Notes: generated from the letters alone by a model not told the origin. Numbered from the stretch's first letter, positions 10,636 through 19,777 are shown. The stretch is DNA of 23,998 nucleotides from Neoconidiobolus thromboides FSU 785 (GCA_025603075.1 MU626522.1:1-23998), one strand, 5' to 3'. Numbers and translations: made by a program.

Positions 10636-11089
10636 ATGTCCATTACGCCTAGAAGTCGAGTATTAAAAGTATATAGAGAATTATTGAGCTTAACCCAAGA
10701 GATACCAAAAGATCATTTAAGACCAAAAAGACAATTTCGAGATGAACTTAAAGAGCATATTGTTAGTAAGTTTAAATTAAATAAAGAAGTACCCGTTGGG
10801 AGTGAAGAATGGAATATTTTAATAAAAGATGCGGAAGAACAATTAACAGCTTTTGAAAATTTAGCGGATAATAAATATCATGATGAGGTAACTTAATAAT
10901 ATTTGTACTGCTAAATAATTAAGGATATAAATTAAACGAATAATATTTTAGTTTCCATTATCTAATAAGATGTTAAATCCAGCTAGTAATCCAAAATATT
11001 ATGAAAATTTAGTTTTGGATTTAGCTAAAACGGATCCAAATAAAAAACCAACGGTTAAAGATTATTTAAAAGGATTCTTTCGTAGATAA
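10636..11089 (+). CDS. LYR-family (Complex1_LYR) small mitochondrial protein
   Basis: There are two exons, 10636-10887 and 10952-11089, with a 64-bp GT-AG intron, giving 129 residues. The N terminus MSITPRSRVLKVYRELL matches the first helix of LYR proteins, small mitochondrial factors that bind acyl-ACP and assist Fe-S or respiratory-complex assembly. The triad itself reads V-Y-R (residues 12-14) rather than L-Y-R. The following basic segment RPKRQFRDELKEHI places the downstream phenylalanine expected of the family. The second half (FPLSNKMLNPASNPKYYENL) is not something I can tie to one member. ETFRF1/LYRM5-like proteins are the nearest resemblance I can recall, but the assignment stays at family level. 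The start is the only ATG with a clean A-rich leader. Confidence 0.8.
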
Positions 11090-11644
11090 GGAAGATATAA
11101 GAGGAGTAAAAGGAAGTTGAGCTTAAAATAAATTATTCAATAGCTTATTAACAGATGAGGCGTGATTGAAGTTATTAAGTGGTGAATTTCAAAATAAAAT
11201 ATAATAAAATAGTATTATTTATAAAATTTTAATTATGTTTAAAGTTGTGATATGTTAAATAAGAGGCTTATGTCTATTATTGTAGGGTTTTTATTAATAA
11301 AGTTTAATAAAACATCAAAATAGATTTAATAAAGTATATACAAACGAAGGTGAAGGTCTTTTTTATGTAAGTTATAAATATAAGATTCTTTTTGTGGTAT
11401 AAAATTGTGATTAAAACTGTATAAAAATTCCAAAACCTAACTTAAAGTTGTCTAGACTATGCGCAATTAATATTTTATAAAAATCGAACAATAGTTTACT
11501 TGAATAAATTTAGTCCAGTATTCTAATCTGAAGGCCAATCATATTTATTTTTAATTTATTTTAAAAATTAAAACATACAATAACGATATTAATAAAAAGG
11601 ATATTATTTTATAGAGATTTTGATTATTTATTATTTATTATTGC
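11090..11644. other. intergenic, no gene seen
   Basis: This holds the 3' flank of the LYR gene and A+T-rich sequence up to the foldback repeat. All frames are broken by stops and no copy of the 100-bp unit is present. Confidence 0.4.
11127..11132 (+). terminator. possible poly(A) signal of the LYR gene
   Basis: AATAAA lies 38 bases after the stop codon. It is a weak candidate, since the hexamer is common at this base composition. Confidence 0.25.
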
Positions 11645-12172
11645 TATAATACTCTACTAAACTTAGGGATAGATTTTGCAAAAACAAAATTTGGCTTTGA
11701 AAACTCTTTCCTGCAAAGTAAATTCCCAGTCAAAGCTATTTTTGCAATAATAATGATAATTTTTGAAAAGAGCTTATGATTTTAAACTTTAAATTTAAAC
11801 TGAATAAACAGTTGATTTTTAAGCTTAAATTTAAAAGTTAACTCAAAAATTTGATTCTGAGATAAAAATAAAATATCGAAAATAATATTATTTATAAAAA
11901 TAAAAAAATCCATAAAAAACAATTTTTGAATTAAAATGCTTAATCCTATAAATAAATGAAGTTAAATTTTTAAAGACAATCATTTTTTATTGTAAATTTT
12001 TAAAAATGAAAGAAAACAATTTCTATTTAAATTTTAAAACAATAACTCTCTTTAAAAATAGTATGATTGTTTTTGATAATTATTGCTAAAAGTAGTTTGC
12101 AAAAAATAAAGTTAGTCCAAAAGCCGACTTTATTTTTGCAGAAATCCATCCTTAATTTTGAAGAGTATTATA
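11645..12172. repeat. ~530-bp foldback (long inverted repeat) element
   Basis: The left end TATAATACTC (11645-11654) is exactly reversed at the right end, GAGTATTATA (12163-12172). Inward, both arms share, as imperfect reverse complements, an AAGGAT/AGGGAT block, TTTGCAAAAA and GGCTTT (left 11665-11698, right 12121-12150), then a GCAATAAT block (about 11744 and 12080). Similarity decays toward a very A+T-rich centre. It has no ORF. The structure fits a non-autonomous foldback/MITE element unrelated to the 100-bp unit. Confidence 0.65.
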
Positions 12173-12474
12173 CTAAACTCTACTTATGATAATGAAAATT
12201 AATTATAATAATATATTGATTTGAATTTAGTATAATTAATATCATAGTTTTTAATTCCAACTTATTAAATATTGAATAATAATATTTATTTTAAATATTA
12301 ATATTAAAACTTTTTTTAAATTTTTAAATTTTTAAAATAATCAAAAATTTATTACGTTTAATAGTTGTGTAATCAATTTCTCTTTATTGTTTATTGGTTG
12401 AACTATAACTAAATTATAATTTATAAAACATAAATTACTTTCAATTTAATAAACAAAACACAAGGTAAAAAACA
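12173..12474. promoter_or_regulatory. FIP1 upstream region
   Basis: This is extremely A+T-rich sequence between the foldback element and the FIP1 start codon. The leader immediately before the ATG is A-rich with no upstream ATG in the last ~45 bases. No specific motif is evident. Confidence 0.3.
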
Positions 12475-14732
12475 ATGGATGAAGATGATATTTTATTATA
12501 TGGGGAAGCGGCATATGAGATGAATGATAGTGCGAAAGAGGATGAAAAGACACCATCTGAATTACAAAAAAAAGAAGAAAAAGAAGAAGAAAAAGAAGAG
12601 TTTAATGATTTTGATTTATATGGAAATAGTAATATAACTGAAAGCAATGATGTTCAAAGTTCCACTCAAGCAGACAGTACAACAAAAAAAGAAGTTGCAA
12701 TCAATCAATTAAATCAAGATGAACAAGATTTAGTATTAACGGGTGGATTTATGAATGAACAAACAGAAGGGTTAACATTGAAAGAAGGTCAACAAGATAG
12801 TAATTTAAAGACATTAAATCAAGATTTATTACAAAAACAACAAGACGCATTAAAATCATTAGCTAAAGAAGAAGAACATAATGAACAATTACCTTCTTTA
12901 GATAATTTAGATAGTGATAGCGAAGAATCTATTGATATTATCTTAGATTGCCCAGAAGATAATGAAGATGAAGAAAATAATAATAATAATAATAATCAAC
13001 AATTAGTGAATGTTAAAGTAGTAGTGGACAATAAAATGAAACAAAACGAAAAGGGAGGAGGTATTGATTTAAATCCAGAACCTATTTACGATGGGGATAA
13101 TTTATTTGATTTAAATTTGGATCATTTTGAAGATAAACCTTGGAAGAAACCGGGTAAATTTAATTTATCAAATTTAAAATTCAGCTGCAGCTTCATTAAA
13201 TCAATATTATTTTAGGTGCTGATATTACTGATTATTTTAATTATGGATTTAATGATAGAACATGGGCTTTGTATACTCAACGTCAACAAGCTATGAGATT
13301 AGGTGGTAGTAAAATTTTAGTAGATGTCTTAGCTAATCAAGTGAAATCAATTTACCATAGTAAATTTATCATCTATTATTTACTTTTAATTAAATGTATC
13401 AATTTATTTAGATTCTAATCCAGGCTTTAATCAAAATATGAATAATAATGATAGAGATGATCCTGATAACGTGTAAGTTAAATAAGAATAAAATAATTTA
13501 TTAATATCAGTATTAATGTTAATATTAAGGAATCGACAAAGACCAATAATAAATTACAATACAGGTAATGATTAAAAAGAAAGATAAAATAAAATAATAT
13601 TAATATTAATATTAACATATTAAATTTAGATCCTAATACAATGTTTCATGGAAATAATTTTAATGTAATTTACATTATATAACTATAAACATTGAAAAAC
13701 AAACCAATGAGCTAATAATATTTATTTTATAGCTATCAAACCAAAATCAATTAAATTCAAATCAAAATAATATGAATCAAAACTTAAACAGTAGAGATGA
13801 GCGAAATAATAATAATTTATCTCCAATTAAAAATCGAGGAAAATACAGTGATGATGACAATTATAATAGTAATAGATAATATAATATAATAAATTAATTT
13901 AATATAATTCACAGATAAAAATAAAGATACTCGTCGTAGAAGAAGTCCTAGCCCTAATTATAAATATTCACCAAATCATCGACGCTCTCGTTCACCTAAC
14001 TATAAAACGAATATTAATTCACCAGGAAGACATTCAAGATCACCAAGTTATCGACGATCTTTATCTAAAAGAAGATCACGTAGTCCGAAGAGAAGATCAC
14101 GTACACCATCACGTAGAAGATCTAGGTCTAGATCAAAATCAAAAACTAGAAATCGATCTAACTCTAAAGTTATTAAAGATAGAAGATATGATAAAGTTAA
14201 AGATACTAGTAAATCTAGAGATTTAAGCATAGACTCTAAAAGAGTAGAAGGTAAATTATTTATATTTATATTTAATACTAATATAAAATAATAATAATAA
14301 TATTTATTAAATTAGATAAAAATAAAAAAGATAATGGAATGAATAATAATGAAAGAAATCGAAAAGAGATTAAAAATTATAGGGAAAATATTGATTTGAA
14401 TTATAACAACGATAATAGGGATAGATTATCTTTTACTAAATCAAGTGAAAACAAAGTAAGCTAATCGTAAATTATTGTTACTATTATTAATTATTAACTA
14501 TTAATTATATATTATTGATATAATTTTATTAATTTTTTCTTTTTAGAATTTTGATAAAGAAAGAGATAACAAAAGATCTACACAAGGAGATAGATCAGGT
14601 AGAAAATCTCCTGAATATTCTAATATTAGGTAATAACGATTATTATAAATAATGTTTTATAATTTACTTATGTTATTATTTAGTGAAAAAAGAAGCAATA
14701 GAAATGATTATGATAGTAAACGACGTCGATAA
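12475..14732 (+). CDS. FIP1: Fip1, pre-mRNA 3'-end processing (polyadenylation) factor
   Basis: Fip1 is a subunit of the cleavage and polyadenylation factor that tethers poly(A) polymerase. Ten exons, 12475-13153, 13216-13359, 13412-13472, 13530-13564, 13630-13664, 13733-13868, 13915-14250, 14316-14455, 14547-14629 and 14684-14732, give 565 residues. The N-terminal 220 residues are acidic (MDEDDILLYGEAAYEM, poly-E and poly-N runs). The Fip1 motif (about residues 218-260) is unmistakable: DKPWKKPGADITDYFNYGF followed by TW and a QRQ..MR helix; it is split by the first intron at the glycine codon. Then comes an Asn-rich linker. Exon 7 encodes an arginine/serine-rich segment (about residues 364-475, repeated RRSRSP units), and the tail ends SKRRR. 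The RS/RD-like C terminus and length resemble animal FIP1L1 more than the ~327-residue yeast protein. The small exons 3-5 and the second donor are the least certain; the donor at 13360 was chosen because it alone keeps the frame with a good consensus. Confidence 0.92.
12976..12998 (+). repeat. AAT microsatellite in FIP1 exon 1
   Basis: A run of AAT codons encodes seven consecutive asparagines inside the acidic region. It is likely to vary in length between strains. Confidence 0.7.
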
Positions 14733-14809
14733 ATCACAATTTATTATATTTTTTTAATTTAAAAGTTATATTAAAAAAATCATTTTATTTTTGCTACTTT
14801 TTTAAATTT

Positions 14810-14815
14810 AATAAA
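14810..14815 (+). terminator. possible FIP1 poly(A) signal
   Basis: AATAAA lies 78 bases past the stop codon, a plausible distance but not a distinctive sequence here. Confidence 0.3.
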
Positions 14816-15078
14816 AATTCAATATTATTATTTAATATAAAAGTAATATTTTATTTTGATTTATCAATTTAGATAAATTTTTTGTTCTTAATTCATTTTC
14901 TAAAAATCCTACAAAATTTTAAAAACTATCAAAAGCTTATCGTATTTCAATTATACCCCAAAGTTGCTCAACAACCAATTTTTCTTTCTCTCCTCCTATC
15001 TTTTCCTCCTCTTCTATTGATATAAAATACTCACCAAATTGTTTTGATATATTAATTATATATTCATCATCTACTATT

Positions 15079-15175
15079 TGGGTGTATTTTTTAGCTTCAT
15101 TACTTTTTCCATTTTTAAGCACTATTCGAGCGGAAAAATTGTTAGTAAAATTATTAAGTAAAAAATACATCCCCA
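15079..15175 (-). repeat. ~100-bp inverted-repeat unit, copy E
   Basis: The plus strand reads TGGGTGTATTTTTTAG ... TACATCCCCA, followed by TATAA. The internal TTTTTCC/CGGAAAAA pair is kept, but the core reads AGCACT instead of AGCGCT. A 79-codon minus frame through it and its flank is a repeat translation. It is the first copy after the gene island. Confidence 0.8.
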
Positions 15176-15186
15176 TATAAAATTCT

Positions 15187-15420
15187 TAAAAGTACAATTG
15201 GAATTTGGAACCAGATTAATAAAAGAGCATGAACAGTTCTATTATGTAAATCCTTATATAATCAGAGTATAAGTGCATTTATTTAGAGAATATATACTCA
15301 AACATTTGCTTTTTAATCCAAGATTAAGCAATCAATATAAAATTTTGAATTTCTTAAGGGATAAAGATTGACGCAATATAGCTTTACTCAATAATTCTAT
15401 TTATTGGTCAAAGCGGGTAT
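15187..15420 (+). pseudogene. possible relic of a gag-like coding sequence
   Basis: One plus frame reads about 75 codons with protein-like composition, interrupted by at least three stops. The start (QLEFGTR...KEHEQ...YYVNPYIIRV) can be lined up loosely with KLEVGFKNEEDR...VNGYTIKTY of the zinc-knuckle protein at 15869-16477. No knuckle is seen. This is a weak, by-eye resemblance. Confidence 0.25.
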
Positions 15421-15868
15421 AATCGCTTGTAAATTGAAATACAGTTATATAATTGTACATGTTTATAATATTGAATAGTAATAACATCAATTAATAGAAA
15501 TAGCAATAACTCCCTTTTTGAATTTTTGAGAGTCAGGCCCCAAGTGCTTTACTCAATGAGAAATAACAAAATTATGAGAATCGGAGAAATTGTTAGGAAA
15601 TTAAGAGAATGTGGGGATTTTTGTTAAAACTGCTTTAAGAATTCTAGCTTTTAAGCCTCTGTGATATCTGTAAGCATTCTATGGTCCAGGTAGAAATTCA
15701 TTTGCAAAAAAAATGATGACTCTATTATAAAGGTTTCATAAATGGTTTTGAATATTCAACACAATTTAATGTATTCATTTTAGTAAAAATAGTCATAAAA
15801 TAAAATACAAACGAATAAAACTATTTACAACCTTATTTTTTATTTTGAAATTTTGAAGTATTACTAAA
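15421..15868. other. gene-less stretch 3' of the intact gag-like gene
   Basis: Stops occur in all frames. It contains a slightly less A+T-rich block around 15530-15690. No RNA gene or repeat copy was recognised. Confidence 0.35.
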
Positions 15869-16477
15869 TTACTCCGATTGCTCAAATAGCTTTTCAACCC
15901 CATAAGCATTAGAACAGTAGCTACTGACATGATCAGTTTTTTCACAATGTACGCATTTGATTTCGGCTAATTCATATGTACATTCGATTAGTGGGAGGCT
16001 TCTACTAATTAAATAATGATCTTGTATCCTTAATCTTTTGTTTAATGTAGCGTCATTTGGCATGAGAAATATTAAGGCTTTATCAGAATAAAGTATTTCT
16101 TTAAAGTGAAACAAATGGGTACAAGAAATGACTTTTCCATAAATATTAAATTTTGCTTTTAACTTTTCCTCCAATTCTTCTCCAATAAACTCATTTCCCA
16201 AATTTGATAACATTATACGCATAACAATATCTGAGTGATGCCACAGTCTATAAGTTTTGATTGTATAGCCGTTGACCTCCCATTTTTGATTTAATGCTAA
16301 TACTCTATCTTCTTCATTTTTGAACCCAACTTCAAGCTTATGCTTATCAAGTTTACTTACTGGGCGATATCCAATTTTTCCAACTATACATCTAATACAA
16401 TCAGTCATATCCCTTGCTTTGATCTCTTTACATGGCATTTTGTGCTTTAAAAAACTAACATTTGATAAGTCCATCAT
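15869..16477 (-). CDS. gag-like protein with RRM/DUF4283-like region and CCHC zinc knuckle, copy 3 (intact)
   Basis: This is an uninterrupted 202-codon frame starting at a double ATG. The C-terminal knuckle has Cys175, Cys178, His183 and Cys188 (CX2CX4HX4C), the retroviral-type nucleic-acid-binding zinc knuckle. Residues ~48-83 (LEVGFKNEEDRVLALNQKW...VNGYTIKTYRLWH) and ~84-165 (IVMRIMLSNLGNEF...IYGKVISCT...ALIFLMPND) follow the order seen in DUF4283/zf-CCHC gag-like ORF1 proteins of LINE-type elements. That is a resemblance in architecture, not a search result. Similarity to copies 1 and 2 continues upstream of the double ATG for about 20 codons (YKIN...SLQHAI), so the true start may lie in an upstream exon. 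It has no introns, unlike neighbouring host genes. No reverse transcriptase or transposase lies nearby. It could be a recent ORF1 remnant or a retained host gene. Confidence 0.65.
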   Translation of the reverse strand: MMDLSNVSFLKHKMPCKEIKARDMTDCIRCIVGKIGYRPVSKLDKHKLEVGFKNEEDRVLALNQKWEVNGYTIKTYRLWHHSDIVMRIMLSNLGNEFIGEELEEKLKAKFNIYGKVISCTHLFHFKEILYSDKALIFLMPNDATLNKRLRIQDHYLISRSLPLIECTYELAEIKCVHCEKTDHVSSYCSNAYGVEKLFEQSE

Positions 16478-17295
16478 TATTGCATGTTGAAGCGATGTTC
16501 TATTTATTTTATATTTCTCATCTAGTATAATTTTGTCTTAGGGTTTGAGGCAAATGAAGATATAAAATATTTACCAGTCAAATATGTATCCATATCAGCT
16601 TTTATACTATTTACCATTTAATGTGTTTTAATGAATTTGTTTATAAAAAGAATAAGGAATCAATGAACTCATTCCAATATAAATATTCTTCTATTGACTG
16701 ATCCAATTAAGCGCCTTAGCTTAATATGGGGCGATAAAAATAATTTTTTTGATTAATCAAAATAAATATAAAGTATTTTAAAAAGGATGCATCAAATAGA
16801 AATTAAAATACAATAATACAAGCACTTGGTGTAGCAGTATATATTAATTAAATGCTTACACAATTAATGAGTAAATGGATTTTTATCAATTTAATGTTAG
16901 GAAATGAAAATTAAAAATTAAGGGATAAAAGATAATCACAGATGAAATTTAGCCAATAACAAAACGAAACTATAGCTTTTCACATGAAACATTTGTATTT
17001 CTATTTTTAAATTGGTATAAATTTGAAACAAATTTTATAAAATATAGCAACAGGCAAAAGTAACCAACATAGATTCACTTTTATCCTTCATTGTATATAA
17101 CGGTTCGAATAAGTTGCTATATTATAAACATTCATATAATATTTTTAATATCTATTTTTGATAAACAAATTAGGTAGGGGGTAATGAGCAGACAGACAGG
17201 TGTTTTTTTGGTAGAGTATTAATCTATGTAGAACAATTTGTCAATGATTTTTAATAAAAACTCCAACTCTTTAATCTAACTTAATAGAAATCACT
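16478..17295. other. gene-less stretch upstream of gag-like copy 3
   Basis: A+T-rich sequence that should include the promoter, and perhaps an upstream exon, of the minus-strand zinc-knuckle gene. A GGTTCGAAT at 17101 looks like a tRNA T-loop but lacks the flanking stems. Nothing else is recognised. Confidence 0.35.
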
Positions 17296-17396
17296 TGAGG
17301 ATGTATTTTTATGTTTAAGAATTTTACTAACAATTTTTCCGCTCAAATAGTGCTTGAAAGATGGAAAAAGTAATGAGCCCCAAAAAAACACCCCCA
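17296..17396 (+). repeat. ~100-bp inverted-repeat unit, copy F
   Basis: It starts TGAGGATGTATTTTTATG, a variant shared only with copy G, and ends ACACCCCCA followed by TATAA. It keeps the TTTTTCCGCTC and GGAAAAAG landmarks; the core is AGTGCT. Confidence 0.85.
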
Positions 17397-17673
17397 TATA
17401 ATTATTTACTCATTAGAATATAGAGAAAGGTTAAGTAAAATTTGCTTATCATCACTAAAAAACTCATATTGACTCTTCAATGTGCTTTTTATATAATAGC
17501 CTTCCAGTTGCTTTGTTATAATCAAAACTATTATCCAAAGATTACTTAGCTTAAATGTTTTATGTTAGATGATACAATTCGGTGTCTTAACTTAGCATAG
17601 GATATTAAAAGTAATCATAGCCTTTTAGTTGTTGGCATAAAATGCCTCAAAAAAAACTGTTGATTATAAACTA

Positions 17674-17775
17674 ATGGTGATGTTTTTTTTGATTTCATTA
17701 CTTTTCCATTTTTTTAAGCGCTATTTGAGTGGAAAAATTACTAGTAAAACTCTTAAACATAAAAATACATCCTCA
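17674..17775 (-). repeat. ~100-bp inverted-repeat unit, copy G
   Basis: The plus strand reads TGGTGATGTTTTTTTT ... TACATCCTCA. Its outer end, read as reverse complement, is TGAGGATGTATTTTTATG, identical to the outer end of copy F. F and G therefore may bound one 480-bp element (17296-17775). Confidence 0.85.
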
Positions 17776-18119
17776 ATGTTTAATAACAAAAGGTCATACA
17801 TAATGTCATACTTTAATTAATATATTATATAATTATCAAGCAGATGTATTTTTTATGAAGTGCGCACTTATTGCAACTTTTATCAACTCAATGATAAGAA
17901 GTGAATCGAAGGTATAGAAAATTTAAGGCCAAAAGATCATTCCAATTTTTGATATCAGTAATTCTGTTTTGTAGTTAAAGAGGTTATAGCCAGCTAAAAA
18001 TAACAATAAAGCCCAGTACTTTTGTAGAATTATAACCTCTAATGTTAAAAACATCATATTAAGAGGAATAATAGTAGTTTTATTAAATACAAGTTGCAGT
18101 ATATTGAACAATTTATATA
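17776..18119. other. gene-less spacer
   Basis: Short random-looking frames only; no repeat copy or RNA gene recognised. Confidence 0.35.
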
Positions 18120-18219
18120 CGAGAGCGTATTTTCTTGTTTGACAATTTTACTAACAGCCCTTCTAATCAAAAAGTGCTTAAAAATTCGAAAAACTAATGA
18201 AATAAGAAAAACATCTCTA
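18120..18219 (+). repeat. ~100-bp inverted-repeat unit, copy H (diverged)
   Basis: It aligns along its length (ATTTTACTAACA, AAGTGCTTAAAAA, ACTAATGAAAT, ACATCTCTATA) but is the most diverged full-length copy. The first bases are GAGAGCG instead of GGGGATG. Confidence 0.65.
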
Positions 18220-18407
18220 TATTTAAAAAAGGACTGCTTGTGATATAAAATCAAAATAATAACTTTTAGACGTTTAAAATAAGTAAACTTACTATAATTT
18301 TTATGATAAAAGTATGCAAACAAAAGTCATAAAAGCTCTCTACTACTTAATTTTATTGAAATATAATTTGAGTTGCCTTCTGTAAAATCAAAGAGTTTTT
18401 GGTATCC

Positions 18408-18789
18408 TTAGGTACTTATACAATGTTCAGTTTTATGTTCAGTACCTCCATATCTAAAACATACAGCTTTAAAGATTTCATAATTTCAAATATCTGGTGG
18501 AAAATTGTCACTAATTAAATTTTTATCTATGGGAGCTGCCTTCTCATTTAATACATTGTTATTTAGTTTGAAAAATACTATTGTAGTATCAATATAAGAA
18601 CATTTGATTCTGATTAGATAGCTAAAGACTTGTAATAATCTCTCTATAAGTACTAAGTTTAGTTCTTAATGTCACTTTCAATTTTCTACCAAGGAATTTA
18701 CCTTTATATTTTGATATCTCTAAACTTATGTATTTCCTGAATGATGAAATATCTATATAGTTTAATTAAATATCTGTTAATATAGCACA
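18408..18789 (-). pseudogene. gag-like zinc-knuckle protein, copy 4 (relic)
   Basis: The minus strand carries a broken frame with KFLGRKLKV...STYREIITSL, then, after stops, LISDNFPPDI and a damaged knuckle VCFRYGGTEHKTEHC. In the knuckle the second cysteine is tyrosine. These match GNEFIGEELEEKL...IYGKVISCTHL and the C-terminal knuckle of the intact copy at 15869-16477 in order and spacing. The relic lacks the N-terminal third, being cut off where repeat copy I begins (18790), and lies wholly between copies H and I. It is non-functional by sequence. Confidence 0.6.
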
Positions 18790-18890
18790 TGGTGATGTTT
18801 TTTTTGGCTTCATTGCTTTTTCCATTTTTTAAGCACTATTTGCGTGGAAAATTTGTTAGTAAAATTCTTAAACACAAAAATACATCCTTA
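18790..18890 (-). repeat. ~100-bp inverted-repeat unit, copy I
   Basis: The plus strand reads TGGTGATGTTTTTTTT ... TACATCCTTA. It shares the TGGTGATG end with copy G. It abuts the 5' break of the gag-like relic at 18408-18789, so its insertion or a rearrangement may have truncated that gene. Confidence 0.85.
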
Positions 18891-19680
18891 AATACTACCT
18901 TTACAGCTATTACTAATTTGTACAAAAAAGTAGCTTAATAAATAACAAAGTTAGTTGGTTATGAAAATTATATTTACAAAAGCTATTATTACTTAGTATT
19001 ACAATGTTTATAAATGAACTTCACTAAAATATGATATATAAATCTAAAGATATAAAAGTCAAAGAGTATATCCTTAAATATAAGAGTTCTTTTGATTATC
19101 TCTAGGTTTTAATTTAATCAATATTAAATTAGGGTTAAGCTTTGCAAAATGTAAGATTGTTTGAAATTAGGATTGTTTTGAAAATGCACTGAGTAAATTG
19201 TGCATATTATAATAGAAAAATTGTAAACTATAATAAACTAAGAAGATCTAATAGAGAAAGTAGTGTAACTTATAGGCTTAGGATAGCGAAAAGAGCTTAA
19301 AAGATGCCAAGCTCATACTTTTGATGTACTGCGTAAGTAAACAATACCATAAAAAATATTTATGATTTTAAAATACAAACCAATATTATAATAAATTGTA
19401 AAACACAAAGAAATACAAATAAAGGCATACCGATAAATGTATAAATAGCGATATATATATTATGTCAAGATATACAAATAATGAATAAGTTTTTTAAGAT
19501 TTACTAAGGGACAAAATATTGAAGCAATTGAATATAGCTAATAATAAAGCTAAATATCAGCTTTTGCATAAGAAATATGTAGTTATATCCCTTAAAATTG
19601 ACACAAGATTATATAATTAGAAATCAAATTATAAAGAAGCCAAGCTGATGTATTAAGTATACAAAAGATCTTTTTAAATA
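18891..19680. other. gene-less stretch between repeat copies I and J
   Basis: No gene is seen. Around 19128-19170 a TTAGGGTTAAG...TTTGCAAAA run faintly resembles the arm of the foldback element at 11645-12172 (AGGGATAGATTTTGCAAAA); it may be a decayed relative. Confidence 0.3.
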
Positions 19681-19777
19681 TGGGGATGTATTTTTGTGTT
19701 TAAGAATTTTATCAACAAATTTTCCACTCAAACAGCGCTTAAAAAGTGGAAAAAATAATGAAGTCAAAACACTCCCA
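19681..19777 (+). repeat. ~100-bp inverted-repeat unit, copy J
   Basis: It runs from TGGGGATGTATTTTTGTG to ACTCCCA and sits between TA dinucleotides on both sides. It keeps the AGCGCTTAAAAA core. It lies 136 bp past the 3' end of the small minus-strand ORF at 19913-20275. Confidence 0.85.

Noticed and set aside
12441-12647. Serine-rich minus frame
   Set aside because: Antisense of the acidic, Glu-rich start of FIP1.
14048-14230. 60-codon minus frame rich in L and D
   Set aside because: Antisense shadow of the RS-rich exon 7 of FIP1.
2235-15175. Units D(+) and E(-) as ends of one 13-kb element carrying five genes
   Set aside because: D and E share no private variants and the genes between are ordinary host genes; independent insertions are simpler.
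14937-15176. 79-codon minus frame
   Set aside because: Its N-terminal 33 codons are repeat copy E read through; the rest is low-complexity flank.
17095-17120. GGTTCGAAT as a tRNA T-loop
   Set aside because: The five bases on each side do not pair and no acceptor or anticodon stem is visible.
17923-18323. Overlapping hydrophobic minus frames of 62 and 89 codons
   Set aside because: Run through repeat copy H and A+T-rich flank; composition is what random A+T-rich DNA gives.
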